DNA from: Temnothorax longispinosus | Taxonomy: Eukaryota > Arthropoda > Insecta > Hymenoptera > Formicidae | DNA: 64,000 nucleotides | NCBI RefSeq assembly: GCF_030848805.1 | Contig: NC_092359.1 | Span: forward strand, 20,115,579-20,179,578 | Direction of reading: 5' to 3' | In this document: positions 1 through 15,200 of the stretch, in pieces | Layout of the letters: each line of letters begins with the position of its first letter | How positions within the stretch are numbered: position 1 is the first letter of the stretch | Program-made: the position numbers and the translations under genes | The notes under the pieces: generated by a model | Databases searched by the model: none | The model's input: the letters and a program-made list of their open reading frames with translations, nothing else | What the model was told of the DNA's origin: nothing

Positions 1-3000
1 AGCGAACACATTTTTTTAGACTGAAGCTATTGCGTTAGCTAAATTCAAAGAGACATTGAGTAGTAGTATTATATGTGTGTGCGCGCGCGCGTGTATGCGT
101 ATGTGTGTGAGTAAAGAATAATATTTTTAATTCAAGTATATAAAATGGAGTTATATTAAAAATATAAAAATACAAAAAATAGAATAAGATGATAATGTTG
201 TAATATTATAAAATATTGTGATAAGAAGGGGAGAAATTTTCTCTCTAAATTCGTTCATTATACGGTATTTTAGTGAAATTACAATTTATTAATTTTACTT
301 TAGCGAAAAGTGGACAAACAGAAAGAACAATACTTCTTTCTCATTGTCAGTCAGAAAGTTAATTAAATAATTAATTTGGATGTACACGCAAAAAAATTAG
401 TGTCAAGAAACACCGCTGTCGTTTATGTAATGTTCGTGGTGTCATATGTGACACACGTGACGAACGTGTTAAGCGCGCGAGACAAGATTAAGAGATTGAC
501 TGGTGCAATAATGAGGGCACTTCCCGGCATTAAATTCATCCCTCTTCTATGACTCTCATCATTAATTCTTCACCTAGCCAACTTCGACCAGCTCTTCTTA
601 TGTTATAGAAGGCACATAATCAAAAAAATTTATTTTTGATTAATTTTGCATTATTCTAAACTTATTCACTCTAAATTTGATTGCGGATATTTTTTTTATA
701 TTTACAATGCGTTCGAAAATCAACAAGAATTTTATTGATAGTCTTAGAGATAGCAATGATTGTTATGTAGGTAATTATGACATTTCTAAAAAATAGGCAT
801 TTTATAAGTCTAAAAATTATAGAATTTTATTTTATAATATAGCATTATACCATAAATTCAAGAACTATTTTATAACAATACCAAATATGTAATATTTTCT
901 AAAAGTTAAAATAGATACCAAAATTTTTTTCAAACTGTTTCATTTAAATATATTTAATTTTGATTATTCAGGACAATTCAGAATCTAAATTGTCTAAATT
1001 GGTGTATGAAGATTGTTATATTATGATTAGGATAAAAATTGATTATATGGATCATGAAACATTACATTGAATACAAGGACAGAGAACACTTTACTTGGTC
1101 AGTCTTTAATCGTTAAAGCCCGGATGCTGCGTAGTTAGAAGAACTTAAGTCGCACGAATGCACCGCATGACGTTTTTGTGCCCTAGTTAGGACAATTATT
1201 TGATAACCTTCACCGATAAATTCGGCTCATTTTAAGCGTCTCTGAACGTAAAAATATATTAATTCATAGTAGACTTTGCGTGACTGAGAGAATGGATTTA
1301 CAGAGTAATAACAAAATACGCTAACCATCGATGAGCTCAATATTCCCTTTATTTACAGCAGGCAATTTGTATTTATGTGTCTACCGATTTTTATATTTAC
1401 ATACACGTATACTTATATAAAATTAATATTGATTCCACTTTCTTGTGTAACTCGTTTTTATGTATTTCTATATATGCATATGATACTCTAGGATTCTAGG
1501 ATTTTACATTATGAACTGTCTCTATAATATCATATGTGACTTAATAATCATTTGCATAAAAAAATATATATAACATATACAGGTACATATATATTTTTCA
1601 ATGTTGAGTTTAAAGTTAAATTAAAAAATGTATAATGCAATATATAACTTTACTATTTGATCACTCTTGATTTGTAAAATTGAATGCACATCATGACAGA
1701 TTTTCGCGAAGTATAAATAAATCCGCGAATCATGATTCGCGGTGCATGCTGAATAATCTACATATCAGACCGAGGACAGACGGACCGTCCGCATTTGCCA
1801 TTTGCAAGGTGATACGCTTTTTCCATTCTTAACGTGACAACTGTCATCCTAGACGACGGCCATTGTCATCGGGATGCTATGTTACTCTCGTAACCTTCTT
1901 CAAACCGTATCTTATGTTCACGTATGTCGTATGATATTAATTTAATTGAACTAAAAATTGTGGAATTTATCGACTTTTTTCTAACTTTCTTCAATGTTTT
2001 TTATTTTAAAATATCTCAATGTATGTGCACGCATATACTTTTTAATAATTAAATAAAAAATATATGTATAATTACTGTATATATTTATATTTCAAATATT
2101 ACACACGCATATAAATATAATAATATTTTATATGTATAATACTGTAATCAATTACATTTTATGCTATGAGAGATCTAAAAGATTAATAGTCAATCTCTAC
2201 GTTTATCTCGGCGAGCCGATAAACTTCACAAATAACTATGTTAGCATAGACACGTGCGCACGTAATTAGATTCAATTGGAGTCATGGTTAATAATGTAAA
2301 AATCGGTAATTTTTAAACCGTTCAATCAAATATATATACTATGTATCTCAAATCAGATACGATTCCAATAACTTTGATAGCGCAATTTAATGTCTTTCTA
2401 ACAAAAGAAATGCAAAAGTTATGGAATACGAAGTTTTAATCTTTGAATTGTGAGCATTATAAAATACATAAATAATATAAATTAAATAAAAAATTGAAAA
2501 GATTTTCGTATAAAAGTATATAAAGTTAGAGTTATATCCTGTTACACTTTTTTTAAAGTTATACTGAATTCAAATATGAATTTAAAACGCTATATAAATT
2601 ATCTACTATCTATATAACTTATCTACTTAACATAGTCTAATCTAATTTAACTTTCGTTGAGCATGTGTAATATATTGAATTATAATAATATTAAATATAT
2701 TGACTGTGCTAATTTTGATTTTATGTTTACATGAATGTTTACGTCCAAATTGCTGTTTATTATCAACAATTAGAGAATAATTAATCAGTACAGTACAGTA
2801 AAATTTTAAACTGTCATTTCTAACGTTTAAAATAGTTTTGTGAACTAGTTTCATACAATATAAAATTATGGGAATTTGACCTACATATACACAGATACAC
2901 AAATTATACAGAATTATAATCAATTATACAGAGCACATTAAAGTCGATGATCCAAACTTTGATAAAAAGATCGAGAAAAATCACAAAATAAGTATAAAGA

Positions 3001-4960
3001 TTGCACATATTTCGCACATGTTTCGAGCATGTGTAAATGTAACCCTGAGATACTGTGAAGAAGACGCAGATGATATCACGGATTTGACCGTGAAGATGCG
3101 GAACTTTCGCGTCGATTCTCGATCTCGTAAGCTAGTAGGAGGTGGCAAGAAAGAGAGGGATAAGATGAAATAAGAGAGAAAAAGAAATAGGAGGGGGGAG
3201 CAGATGAAATGGCTGTGGACGGTCTGACGTCACTCAAAAAGCCTGTTGATGCATCTTTTTGTCAATGTGAGTTAGCTCGCAGTTTCGCGAAACGCTTCGT
3301 CATCGATGTTATACGTATTTTCTCGTCGTGAAATATCAATGTAAACGCGAACGCGATATCTAGCATTTTCACAGTGATGCATAAAAATTCTCTAGAAAAC
3401 GTCAAAACTCCGAAAGATGAAAGAGGAAAAGTGTTTGGTAATTCAGTTTGGAGGTGAATCGTTATAAGCATGCGCAATTTGTGGAGATACGTAAATGAGA
3501 ATGTAAACAGAATGTTCTAAACCGAGGAGCGTACAAGGTGAAGTGGAATGTAAAATAATATTTTTGGAGCTCTAGAGATATTATTCTGATTAGAATAATA
3601 CACAGACTTTCTTGATTCTTATTTACAATGACATTTGAGAATACCCCTTAAAGATTTTTGTTATAATAATGATTCTGTATTTCGGAAAAGTGTGGGGATA
3701 TTATTTTGGATTTTTTATTTAAATAAACCCTAATTGTATTAAAAATTTGAGAATTATATATTTGTAAAGAATTTCATATATTATTATTAATTATATTGTA
3801 AATAAATTTCAAATCAACGTCGCGGATAAAATATTTTCATACTTTACGTCAAAATATTTAAGAATCTGTAACTTTATTCGTATTTTTCGGAAAACAATCG
3901 TTTTCAAAGATTCGAAAGCAATTGTTATCTTTCAAAGATAAGGCAGAAAATAATTTTTATCAAAAAAATTTAAATTAATAAAAAAAAATCTAATATCTAT
4001 GAATAATATGAGAAAAATTTACTGCGTATCAGTTAAAGAAATTTTTTTTTATTAGAAATTAGCGCTCGGGATTCGTTTAATCTCGCGTTTGAAATTCGAA
4101 GTTGATTCGACACGCAAGCGCAGAGGATTTATGGATCCGCAAATATCTATATAGGGTTAATAGAGGCTTCCATATGTCCTCGCGTGCCCGTTGGGTTTCC
4201 GGCGCGGCAGGAAGCGTGCGGAAAGCGGAGAAGTGCCGTCACGCCGTATTAGGTTCATGATATTAAGTCCATTTTATACACTCTGTCAGATTTAACATTA
4301 GAATTTTTTTTAAATTTTATGTGTGTGTTATAAATTGCAATTATAATATTAGACTTATAATATAGATGGAGATAATTATTAATATAAATGTATTAATAAA
4401 CAGTAATACTAATTATAGACACATAATATTTTAATTACATAATAATATGTGAATATATTAATGTAGAAACAATATTATAGAAACAATTAATATTACGATA
4501 CGTAACGTATGCGTGGCTTGTATGCTTTATTATCTATGCACACAGAAATAGTAAATACATCTTATAAGTGCGTATGACAATATAACATATCAAGATTATT
4601 ATTCAAACCCTTTCAAATTTTTAACACAGAATTATAATTCTATATTTGTAATTTAATGTCTTTATAGGTGTAAATAAAATATAAGCAGATATTCTGATAA
4701 TTTTTCAAGTAACTTTATAAAAGTATTTTATACTTATTTCTTATATTATAGTTTTTACATTTAATAAATTGCCTAGTATATTTTTAAATCTATATAGAAC
4801 TTTATAAATATGTAAATGCAAAAAAAAGTATCAAATATAATAATTTGCGTAGTAACAATTTTGCACCCAAATATATTTGCCCCCTTTTTATACTAGATTG
4901 TTTAATATGGGCTTTATGCATGTACGATGATTAAGGCGTGCGTACTACCACCGCCAGCGC
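1..4960. other. Noncoding start of window
   Basis: AT-rich, no supportable gene. Holds a GT/GC microsatellite (about 70-110), a perfect 20-bp palindrome at 1723-1742 (CCGCGAATCATGATTCGCGG) and two GC-richer patches (3.05-3.48 kb and 4.08-4.26 kb) that could be regulatory. Minus-strand ORFs at 2642-2923 and 3262-3477 look like chance openings. Confidence 0.4.
1723..1742. repeat. Perfect 20-bp palindrome
   Basis: CCGCGAATCATGATTCGCGG, 10 bp past a TATAAATAA sequence. Possible dimeric protein-binding site. Confidence 0.9.
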
Positions 4961-4963
4961 GCT

Positions 4964-5114
4964 ATAAAGAGATAAACGCTATGGCGAGATCTCATGTGAC
5001 TCGAGAGAGCGAACGAACATGGGTGAATTTAAAACAGTCGTAACCGTGACGCGCGTACGTGCGCTCGGTGTGAGTTATTGGAAAAGCGCGGAAAAACTAC
5101 CATTACTTTCGAAG
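4964..5114 (+). promoter_or_regulatory. Candidate TATA promoter and 5' noncoding exon for Kir isoform A
   Basis: A CTATAAAG box at about 4964 is followed by a GC-richer transcribed-looking stretch ending at a donor (GAAG|GTATGC at 5114/5115). The next plausible acceptor (TTTACCCAG at 5986) opens the exon that carries coding start A. The leader contains an ATG at 5019 whose frame stays open to the donor (32 codons) and stops two codons into the next exon, so it would be a 34-codon upstream ORF. Inference from motifs only. Confidence 0.4.
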
Positions 5115-6274
5115 GTATGCCATTTTACTCTTCATAGGAAATACATGGAAAGGAACGAAATTACAACGCAATTACTCACTAATATTTTAATTTAATATAA
5201 TTTTATGTTATTAAAATAATTTTAATTTAAAAAAATATATTATGTATCTATTATGTATAATATATTATGTATAAAATATATTAATCAACTGTTATATTTA
5301 GAAAATTATAAATATAGTGACAATAAGAGAAAAAAATATTAGAATAATATATATAAATATATATTTTAAACGTCTAATAATAAATTAAATATAAATTAAG
5401 TTCAAATATATATATTTTTTAAAACTTTGCTCTATGAGCTGTAGTCTGTTTTATTTATTTGAAGATAATTCACAATTCTTGAGAGTATTCTATTAGAGAA
5501 ATTTTAGTCGCTAGTACGACTAAAATGACAGCATTTCTGCGTTTAGAAAGTTACAAAAAAAATTTATAACACAATCTCCTATAAATATAGATTTATAATA
5601 TTTTGAACATAATTATTTAAACGCAATATTATGCAGTTTTTGGTTTGCAAAACTATCTTAAATGTGTTAAAATTTTCGCGCAAGTAAAATCATCAATTTT
5701 AAAGATTTCATGTCGTTTCGTTGGCGGCGCAAAATCATTCCAATAATTGTTAATTGATTGCCTCTTTTACGAATAAAAATTCTCAATCAAATATTGAAGA
5801 CGCATCATAATGACAAATTTATTGATCGTAATATCTACAGTTTTATAATAGCGAGAAGAAAATGCTTCTTTCGCTTATTCGGACTTACGTAACATATATG
5901 CTAATCGTGTGTAACAAGCTGCTTGTCAATTAGCGTAATGTGATAAATAATACTCAATTGTCAAATGCAACTTCTTATTTACCCAGGGACGATAAAGGTC
6001 CAAAGCCTAAGAAGATCGAGCGATGCTGAATAATTGGCATTTCATCTCAAAGATCAAATCAAAATCAGTGCATTTCAATTAATAACAAAAAAAAGAAGTA
6101 AATAATAAAGAGAACAATCAATCCATACAGATTAAAATTGAAGAAACAATCAGGAGAATCGAAATGAGATGATCATCGTAAGAATAGATCTTAACAAATC
6201 TAAAAGAGAAGAAAGAAAGAGTGTACTGCAATGGAGTCGAAATCAGAGCGATTTTCTTCTTGAAGAAGAAGAAG

Positions 6275-9200
6275 ATGATGGATGAGTCGTCGAAACTTTT
6301 TCGGCTTCCGGGAACTATCGAGGAAGAGGAGGAAGAGGAACTGCAGAAAGGGACAGAGGGTCATAAAACGAAGGAATTACTAGACAACGCAACGGAATCT
6401 CTTATTCTGGGTCAAAAAGGCGGCTCAACACTTTCTACTTTACCAAGGAATGTCACCCTCATCAGGGTCAGCACTCAGGGTAGCAGCATCGCTGGCGGTA
6501 TCGGTCGACAAGACTCCACCAGGTAAGAATCTCTCTGATTCAGATCATTTTATTCGTCTAAAATTTCTTTATTTTTTTTTGTTCAGATAATGCAGATTCT
6601 ATCTGTTTTAAAAATATTGAACAAGATCACGAGTCTGTCGCAAAGTGGTTTATTTTTGGAAGAACGCTATGCTAAAAGCGGGCGCGTCATATTTGTCAAG
6701 TAATTATTGGCGCTTCTGCTCAACAGGTGGTCTCCACGGTTTTAAACAAATTAGACAAAAAAACAGAATAATTCGTATTTCGATAATTGAAACGTTAAAC
6801 TTGGATGGACGTGTTTGAACCCTTATACGGAAAAATACAGAAAGACTGCTGTAGTTGCGAAAAAAATACATTAAACTATAGTAAATACTATACAGTAATT
6901 GGTATAATTTTGTGTAGCATAGTATGGGGCGAATTATTCTAAAGTAAAAAACATTCTATAAATACAAAACCTTGCGATAACATTATGTTGCGTATATCTA
7001 TAGTATAACATGTAGGCAAAATTTTGTGATAATAATGTCGCGCATTATGGATCTAAATGACGATTCCTAAGAATATAGCGAGTAAAGGGTAAACACACAT
7101 GGTAATCTTATTTGCACATGCACATTTAACACGTAATACGGATGAAACATCAATTGCGCGTTAATTGTGCCTGATGGTGACGGACTTATTCTTGTATTTA
7201 TCACGAGACGTTGATGTATTACATTTACTTTTATCATTGGCAGGCAAGGTTCTTACATAGCGAAAAATAATTTTGTCGCAAAGTTGTCTCTGCTACATAT
7301 TAGATATAGAAATTATCCAACTTTGCTAACAATTATGCTTTATTGCCAATTATTTGATGTTATAAATACGATGAACACCCTGTTCATGTATAACATACTA
7401 TACAAGATTTATTTTAATTTGATCAAAGACATTGATTTTAAGAAAAAATTTTAAATAAAAGATGAACTCTAAATAAAAAAATTTCAAAGAGGACAAAAAC
7501 AGTGCAATTGATTAATATTAGATAGTCTTTTGAAGGTCATAAAGATTCAATTTTTTGAATAAAAATTCCTATTTTTTATTCCCATATTTTTGTAATTAAT
7601 CAAGACGTTTTTAAAACACATAAACTCTTTTTTAATTTCCTAATTTATGTGTCTTTGAAGTTTAACTATCGTCAACATTACTGTCACTTAAAGTATGCTA
7701 CGTGAAGGTTGCCCGATCGGATTTATACTCTTTATGTGCATGTGTGCGAGGCGCGCGTATACGTGCATATAAGGTATGAAATCTTAATTCTTCAAACATG
7801 TTTGAAACATAAAAATTATTTTCGCAAGAGAACTGACAACTGAACTGACTGATTTTTGGGGATATTTTATTTTTGGGATTGTTTAGCTATTAATCGCGAA
7901 TTTGAAAGACAATTGAAAAATAAATTTAAAAATAACTGTTGCATTGTTTTTTTTTACAAAAAGTGAAATTGCGATCATGTTACACAATTAAATTTAATAA
8001 AATTTATGATTGCTGAAAGCAAAATTCTTATTGAAGAAGTTACAATCAATTTTGCGATCGTTAAAAGAGAAGAGAGATCGTCAATTGTGCTGTCTTTGTT
8101 GAACCGAGCTGCTTGTTAATTTAATTGAATGGTTCGTTATCGCTATGTGATAACGGTTAGTTGGATCTGGTCCGGCCGCGAATGATACAGAAGAAACGAA
8201 TCGATCTTTTTTTACGTATTTAATTCACATAGATCGAAATTGTGTTGATCATGGATCACGAGAGATTAAATATTTCGACGAAAAGACCTATTTGTATGAG
8301 GTGCAAACGAAACCGACGGTTGGTGCAGTTGTTTCACATTTTTTTGTCGTTTCAATGCTGGATTACAAAGTTTGCAGATTGTGTGACACTTAAGGTTATT
8401 ATTAGACAAGATACATAGGTTTATTTCTTGTCTCTTCCTTTTTTATAAGATAAATATTTGTTCTTTTTAAAATTGCTTTTTTTATATCTTTATTATTTCT
8501 AAATTTTATTAATTAGGTTACAATTCAGAACCTTACACCAAAAAAATAATATTTATTTGTATTATAACTTATAAAGCTTTAAAAAACAAGAACCATTATG
8601 ATTTGTCTAATTTTTTTATATTAACTATTATGATTTAAAAAAATTTAAATTTAAATTTCTCAATACAAAATTCGATGTAAAAACTAATTAACTAAATGAG
8701 GACAATAATCTACGACAATATTACGACAAGTCGAGACAAGAAATATAATTAGATAACATAAGAGACATAATAAGAAACAGAACAACAAAGTCGATTATTC
8801 ATAAGTTTTCATAACAGTATTAATTAATTTATACGTCAAATATTATAAGAAAGCTGTAATTAAATTTAACAATAAGATATATGTTTAGAACCAAAAGACT
8901 TAAGGTTTAAGTAGCCAAAACTCACAAACCATTTAAAGAATACCTAATATATTATTTTTATTCATGTTATTATTTTATATTTTGTCAAAATGTTTAGAAT
9001 AAAAAAGAGTATCTATCTAAATAATTAAAAATATTCTAATATAAATTTATGTATTTTATTTTTTGTTCTTTGCCATTTTAAAGCGGCGCGTTTTATTTGT
9101 TTTGTACCAAAAGTTTTCACGTCAAGAAAATCTTTAACGTGCTACTGAAAGGCAAGAGTGTTATTTATATTTTTAAGTTAATCACATTTTTTTATTTCTG

Positions 9201-12200
9201 TAATAAGTTAACTTCTATAGTCTCAAAATATTAGATCATCTAGTACCACAAAGTATGTCAAAAAATAGCAGTTTCTTTATTTAAACTAAGAAATAATAAG
9301 AAATGTTTCTTTCAACAACATTATATATTTTCAACACATTTTATATTTACATTATATATACTAATCTCATAAATGGTATTTATAAATTGATAAAATATAT
9401 TGCACGTTTAAATAATTATTTAAAAAATAAAATTTGATTTTGTTTTTATCTATATAAATTTTTTTATGTACATCTTATGGTCTGATTTTTTAAGTAAAAC
9501 CAAGTAGATACAAAAAATTTAACAAGTTATGGTATCTCTCTGACTAGGAAGCAAAAGATAGCGTCTTGCTGTCATGTTTTGCATATATCAGCGCAATTTC
9601 AGCAGCCAGTCAGATCCTGATAACAAGATGCCAAGACGCCGATAAGAAGTACGCGACGTCAGTCAGTCAGTCGAACGAGAATCGCGCGTGAATCGTGAAG
9701 TCGTTTCCATCATCTTTTTTCATTTTCGATCATTCATATCGATTCTAACATTTCGCGATAACCGTTAATAATTGCGATATTTTCTCAAGTTTTAATTAGT
9801 AAATAGTACGAAATTAATAAACGCCAAATTGATTATCTTATTATGTATTACGCGATGATTTTATCATCGGATTTCTGATATATAATTTATATTTACGATA
9901 ATTTCTTTAGTCTGTATAATGTGCTAAAAGAAAAGAATAAATATAATTAAAAATTAGAAACTAAAATTCTTTAACAATTGTCAATCACTGTGTGCATTAG
10001 TATTTAAATCTTCAGTGACTTTCGATCACCCTGTATATTGATATTTCAGCCCACCTTGTATATCTTGTGTGACGGATAGTGTAACAACGTACATCATATG
10101 ACTATTACTAATCATGTGACTACTAATTATCACGGGAGAAGAAGAAGAAAAAAAGACAAAAGGTGCAATTCAAAATAACAGATTTGTCATTAATATGAAT
10201 CTTTCTATATACAAGTGTAAAATTTATGCTATAACAAATTGTTTTTATAACATATCACATCCTATTCGAGTATTATGAAACATTGTTATATCAGTTTCTC
10301 ACTTTTCCTTATGTGATTCCACAAATCTGTTCCTAACTTCAAAAATTGTAAATAACATTTTTGTAGAGAAATTATGTCACCTTTATGTGATTCCATAAAT
10401 CTTTGATTATCAGAAGATGTTTGTAAGACTGATACAATCATCTTAAATATAAAAAAAGAATAAATGATTATAATCTATATCATGTGGTTACTGTATCGTG
10501 ACTTTGTTGGGTATATAGTTATAGATTTTCCAAAAGCAGAACCGATCATCTGTTCATCGTGCGCGAGTGACGTAACTGACGCGAGTGATCACCTATTCTT
10601 CGCGAGAATAGGAGGAACAAATAGCGTTTTGTTAGTGACCGATAAATGGTGCTCGATGGTCAGTGCGTATATAAGACATATGTATATAAGACATCGCAGA
10701 TGACCAGCTACTCGCAGCAGTTTATCTTGCAGCGGTAGATCCACCACTACATGCCAAGTGCGCGTGAGCCAACTGATCGAATCACCTCAGAAGAATCATT
10801 ATCAATGAGTGCTTCGCAAATTAAAAGACCGATTAAAAAACACAGAGTCGTAGTTAAAGTAAGAGGAATCACGAGTAAATACGAAGATCGAGAGTGAAGA
10901 ATAAATATCCGGAGAGCTTATACTTCCGTGAGGAGAAAAAATTTAATACAAGACTACTGAAGATCTCATTCTCAATTCTCTAAGTGTATTCACAAATTAA
11001 AAAACTGATTAAAGAAGAAAAATCTTTCTAAGATTTCGAAAAATCCTTGTAACTTCGGAAAACCATAAACGTTCATGGAAAGGAAATTTGAAGAAAAAAA
11101 GAAGCGCACGAAGTTTTATTTAACTCCGCATATGTCTTTAGATTAAGACTAATTTAAAGAATGTTTGATCGATGGGAAAATTCGCAATAGCAACAGTGAA
11201 TAATGGATCTCTATAGACTATCTTGAACGTCTTTTTGGACAAGAAGTTCAATAAAAAGAAATATGCAAAACAAATTTTAGAATATTAGAAAATTATATAT
11301 TAAGATTTTATTGAAGAAATAACGATCGAGAGAGTGAAGAGTAAAACTTTTTAAAAAATCCTGAATCTTTATAAAATAAATATATTTGATACAAGAATGT
11401 ACAAATGTTGAATGCTACTGAAGTGTTTATTCTAAATATCTTAAACAGACTACATTCGTCTTTGTCTCGATATTAAAAGATCCACTCAATATTGAGATTA
11501 GCATTGTGCATTATAGTGAATCATGAACGGGATGAATGGCAATGTGTTGAAGATGGGCGACAAATCCCCATCGTTGGATTGTGGAGAAGAACAAAATCTA
11601 ATACCATCGACCACACCGACGACGCCGATAATCGTGCAAGTGACAAAGAACCCGTACTCTTCCTTGAAGTGCAGGTAAATCGAACAAAACACGTTTGAAT
11701 TTTTTTTTTGTTATTTTATCCAAGAATTATACAGATTCCTTAATAATCTCATATTGTCAGTCACGAAACTAAAACTCGTGATAAAAGTATCATGAGCAGC
11801 AGTATTATTGAGTTAATGCAACTGCTGAGTCGCTTGCAGTGCAGTTTCATAGAAATACTACGTTGGGATAAATTAACAAGTATCGACATTGCTCTTTAAA
11901 TATTTCAGTACACAAGATTTGTGTTTGCGTGTTTAAAAAACGAGAAACTAAAATATAAAATTTACAAATTGAAAAGCTGTTTACTGATACAAAAAGACTT
12001 TTAGGTATAGATTTAAAAAAATATATATATATATACATATATTGTTTTTAGGTTTTTCCTTTTTCTTTCTCGAGAGAGACAATGTAATGTTCCTTTTTAA
12101 TCTGTCCACAAGAGTTAAGACGATCTGCATATAAAAAAATTGAGACATTAAAAATAAGATATTTTTTTGTAATTTGAATTAAAATTTCGTATTAGAAATG

Positions 12201-15200
12201 TTCACAATTATTAGCTGCAATTGATTAGTAACTAAGATATTTACGATAATTATTATCTTACCAAGAAACCGCTATGAATATACTGCTCACTGCACGACGC
12301 GTGAAAAAATGCACAATGATTGCATTCTTAACAACAACATGATGGTGACGAAGCAAGTGCACAATTGATAACATCGTTCTCTTTCAAAACAGACTACAAA
12401 GAAATTTATCGTGATAATTCTGATAAATAAATAATTATCAAAGAGCAGCATTATGTTCAACTAATTTATCGATAAATGTGATAATAAAACAAGAAAAGGA
12501 ATGCTTAATCCGTAAATAAAAAATAATTTTTATATAAAAGGTACAAATACTAATTTATTATTTAATGTGTTCTAAACATAATAAATACATGTATAATTAT
12601 ACAATATTAATATTTATCAAACTGTAAATCTTTCCTTCCAAATATAAAGATAAGTAAAATAAGGAATGGTTCTCGTTTGTAAAAAAAACTCTTTATTCAG
12701 ACTAGTATAAAACAATAAACACAGATGTTTATATAATACAAGTTTTAGCTGTTATTTAAATCCTCTTTAGCTAAATTACTAATCAAACATATGAATATTT
12801 GCCCGGTCATATTTATCTGAATTTTGTTGTTTACATTTTTCTTTTTAAGTTTCATTGCTTGCACATATTTATTTATTATATGTTGCTTTTAATTTCACAT
12901 AAATATATAATAATCACTATAGTATATAATATAGATACATATAATAATTACTATATATTTATACGGAAACACATTATGCATAGAATTTACTAATACTGCT
13001 TGTTCTTTATTAATATCATATTAGTATCTTATTGTCTTCCTTGTAAAGAATTTTACAATTTAGCACAAGCAATACTCCAGAAATGGTTAATATTTGTCTA
13101 TTCACCAACTGCTATTCTTATCAACATCTTGTGATGCTCGATAAGAGGATTAGAGATCCACGACGGTATCTTAATGACAGACTGTCCAAGGTCGCGCGAA
13201 TAAATGGCCCATAAAAGAAGAGAAAAGTAGAACTTTTCATCCCGTAAATCACCACACATAATTCTAGATTATTTTGGACAACTCGACGTGAATATGATAT
13301 AAATTATTTTCTTTATCTTTGACAATGATTTTTTACAAATAAATTTTGAACGTTTTTTTTAACTATTTTAAACTATATTATAATATTTTTAAAATATATC
13401 ATTCTTGCGTATTCTTATTGTGTACCTATGTAAAACATTAGTTTAAGTTTTTAGTACATATAATATTCCTGTAATAAAAATATGTTATAAAAATTTGCAT
13501 TATTTATTTCTTATTATGAAACGTAGAGCAGATTTATAAAATATAAATTCACATAATATTTTTTAATTTTGAGATTAAAATATTCTAAATATCAAAAGCT
13601 TTATATCCTATAGACTTCAAAATGGAAGACTAAATAAAGTAACCGTTGTATTAATATATATTTTAATTTGTATTAAAATAATTCCAAATTAATCTATATC
13701 AATAATTGATGATTTATTTTCCTAATTAACATCGATTAATAATTCCGAGAGAATTTGTAAATTAAAAAAACGAATACCAAAAGTGTGATTTATACGATCA
13801 GCTGATCGGATAGTATCATCGACCCGGAGGAGACGGCGGAAGTGAAGAATGCCGTCACTGATTAGGCGATTCATTAACGCGTGGCAATAAGTAAATTGGT
13901 AGATAACAGCTGCGTGGTTATCGTTCAAAGTTAAAATGGCAACTTCCTTTTTATACATGGCAGTAAAGAGACATCAGGCTCCCGAGAGAGTCTGAGCAGC
14001 GTCGAATCGCTGACAGTGATATCTCGTATAAACAACAGCCAACCTCCAGCCATAGTGTTTGTCCGTTATACGCTAATGAGTATAATACAAGTGTTCATGA
14101 ATATCGAGGTCACGATATGTTATATTAAGATTTATTCACGTTAAATAGAAGTTAATAGTTACGTATATAAATAATTCATTTTATATTTTTTATAAACGTT
14201 TTTATATGAACGTTAAATATAATGGATTCATTATATCGGGATTAATATACAAGTTGCTATTGTGAAATCAAATGTGATGATATATTTTGATGTAATTAGA
14301 ATGTGTTGGACGTTTGAGAATAACAAATAACTTTAAAATACGATAACGTGGCGAGATATCAAGGCTTTTAACCCGAATCATTTTACGACATTTTGGATTC
14401 ATTATGTCAAAGTGCAATAATGATGATGAACAATGCACAGAAATCCGTGGTAAGTAAAAACGAAAACAAAGAAAAATATCTATTAAATAGGTAACTGAAA
14501 ATACAATTTAATTATTATTATTGTACAAATAAACAAATTGAGATATTTGGCCTAAAGCAATTTTCACTATTTCTATCGCATCCGAAAATTATTAAAGATT
14601 TATTGAAAATTCACTTTGAATTTAGCCTTTTAAAACTTTAGACTAGTTACTCTAATTATTCTTTTTAAAATATATTTTTGCTTTTAATATAAATTTTAAA
14701 AATAATTTAATAATAACACATACAGTGGCTATCAAATTTTCGGCCAAAGTATAATTTTATCATATCTGTCTAAATATCTTATATATATTACCTATATCGT
14801 AAACTCTCAATTGTACCAATATTGTACATATAGTATATTTCAAATTGACGGTATCAAAAAAGTTCCATGTACAATAACGGTGTATTTAATAATTTCCATA
14901 ATAAAATCACATCTGATAAAAGTTTCCTGTCACAAATAGCAACTTTGTATGCTTATAACGGTTTTGTCCAGCATATATACGTTTGTTTTTTTATTTAGCG
15001 TTCCACCTTATATATAGTAACAGCCAGATACCATGTCGTTAAATTGTCAAAATGTCGTATCATACAAATTTAATTACGTAGAACAGTGATTCGCACATGT
15101 CGGGTAATAAAAAAATATTCAGAGATATTGCTACGACATTGTATGTTAGAAAATTATTAGTCACCCAAGCAATTAAATTGTCGAAAGAAATAATCTTCCA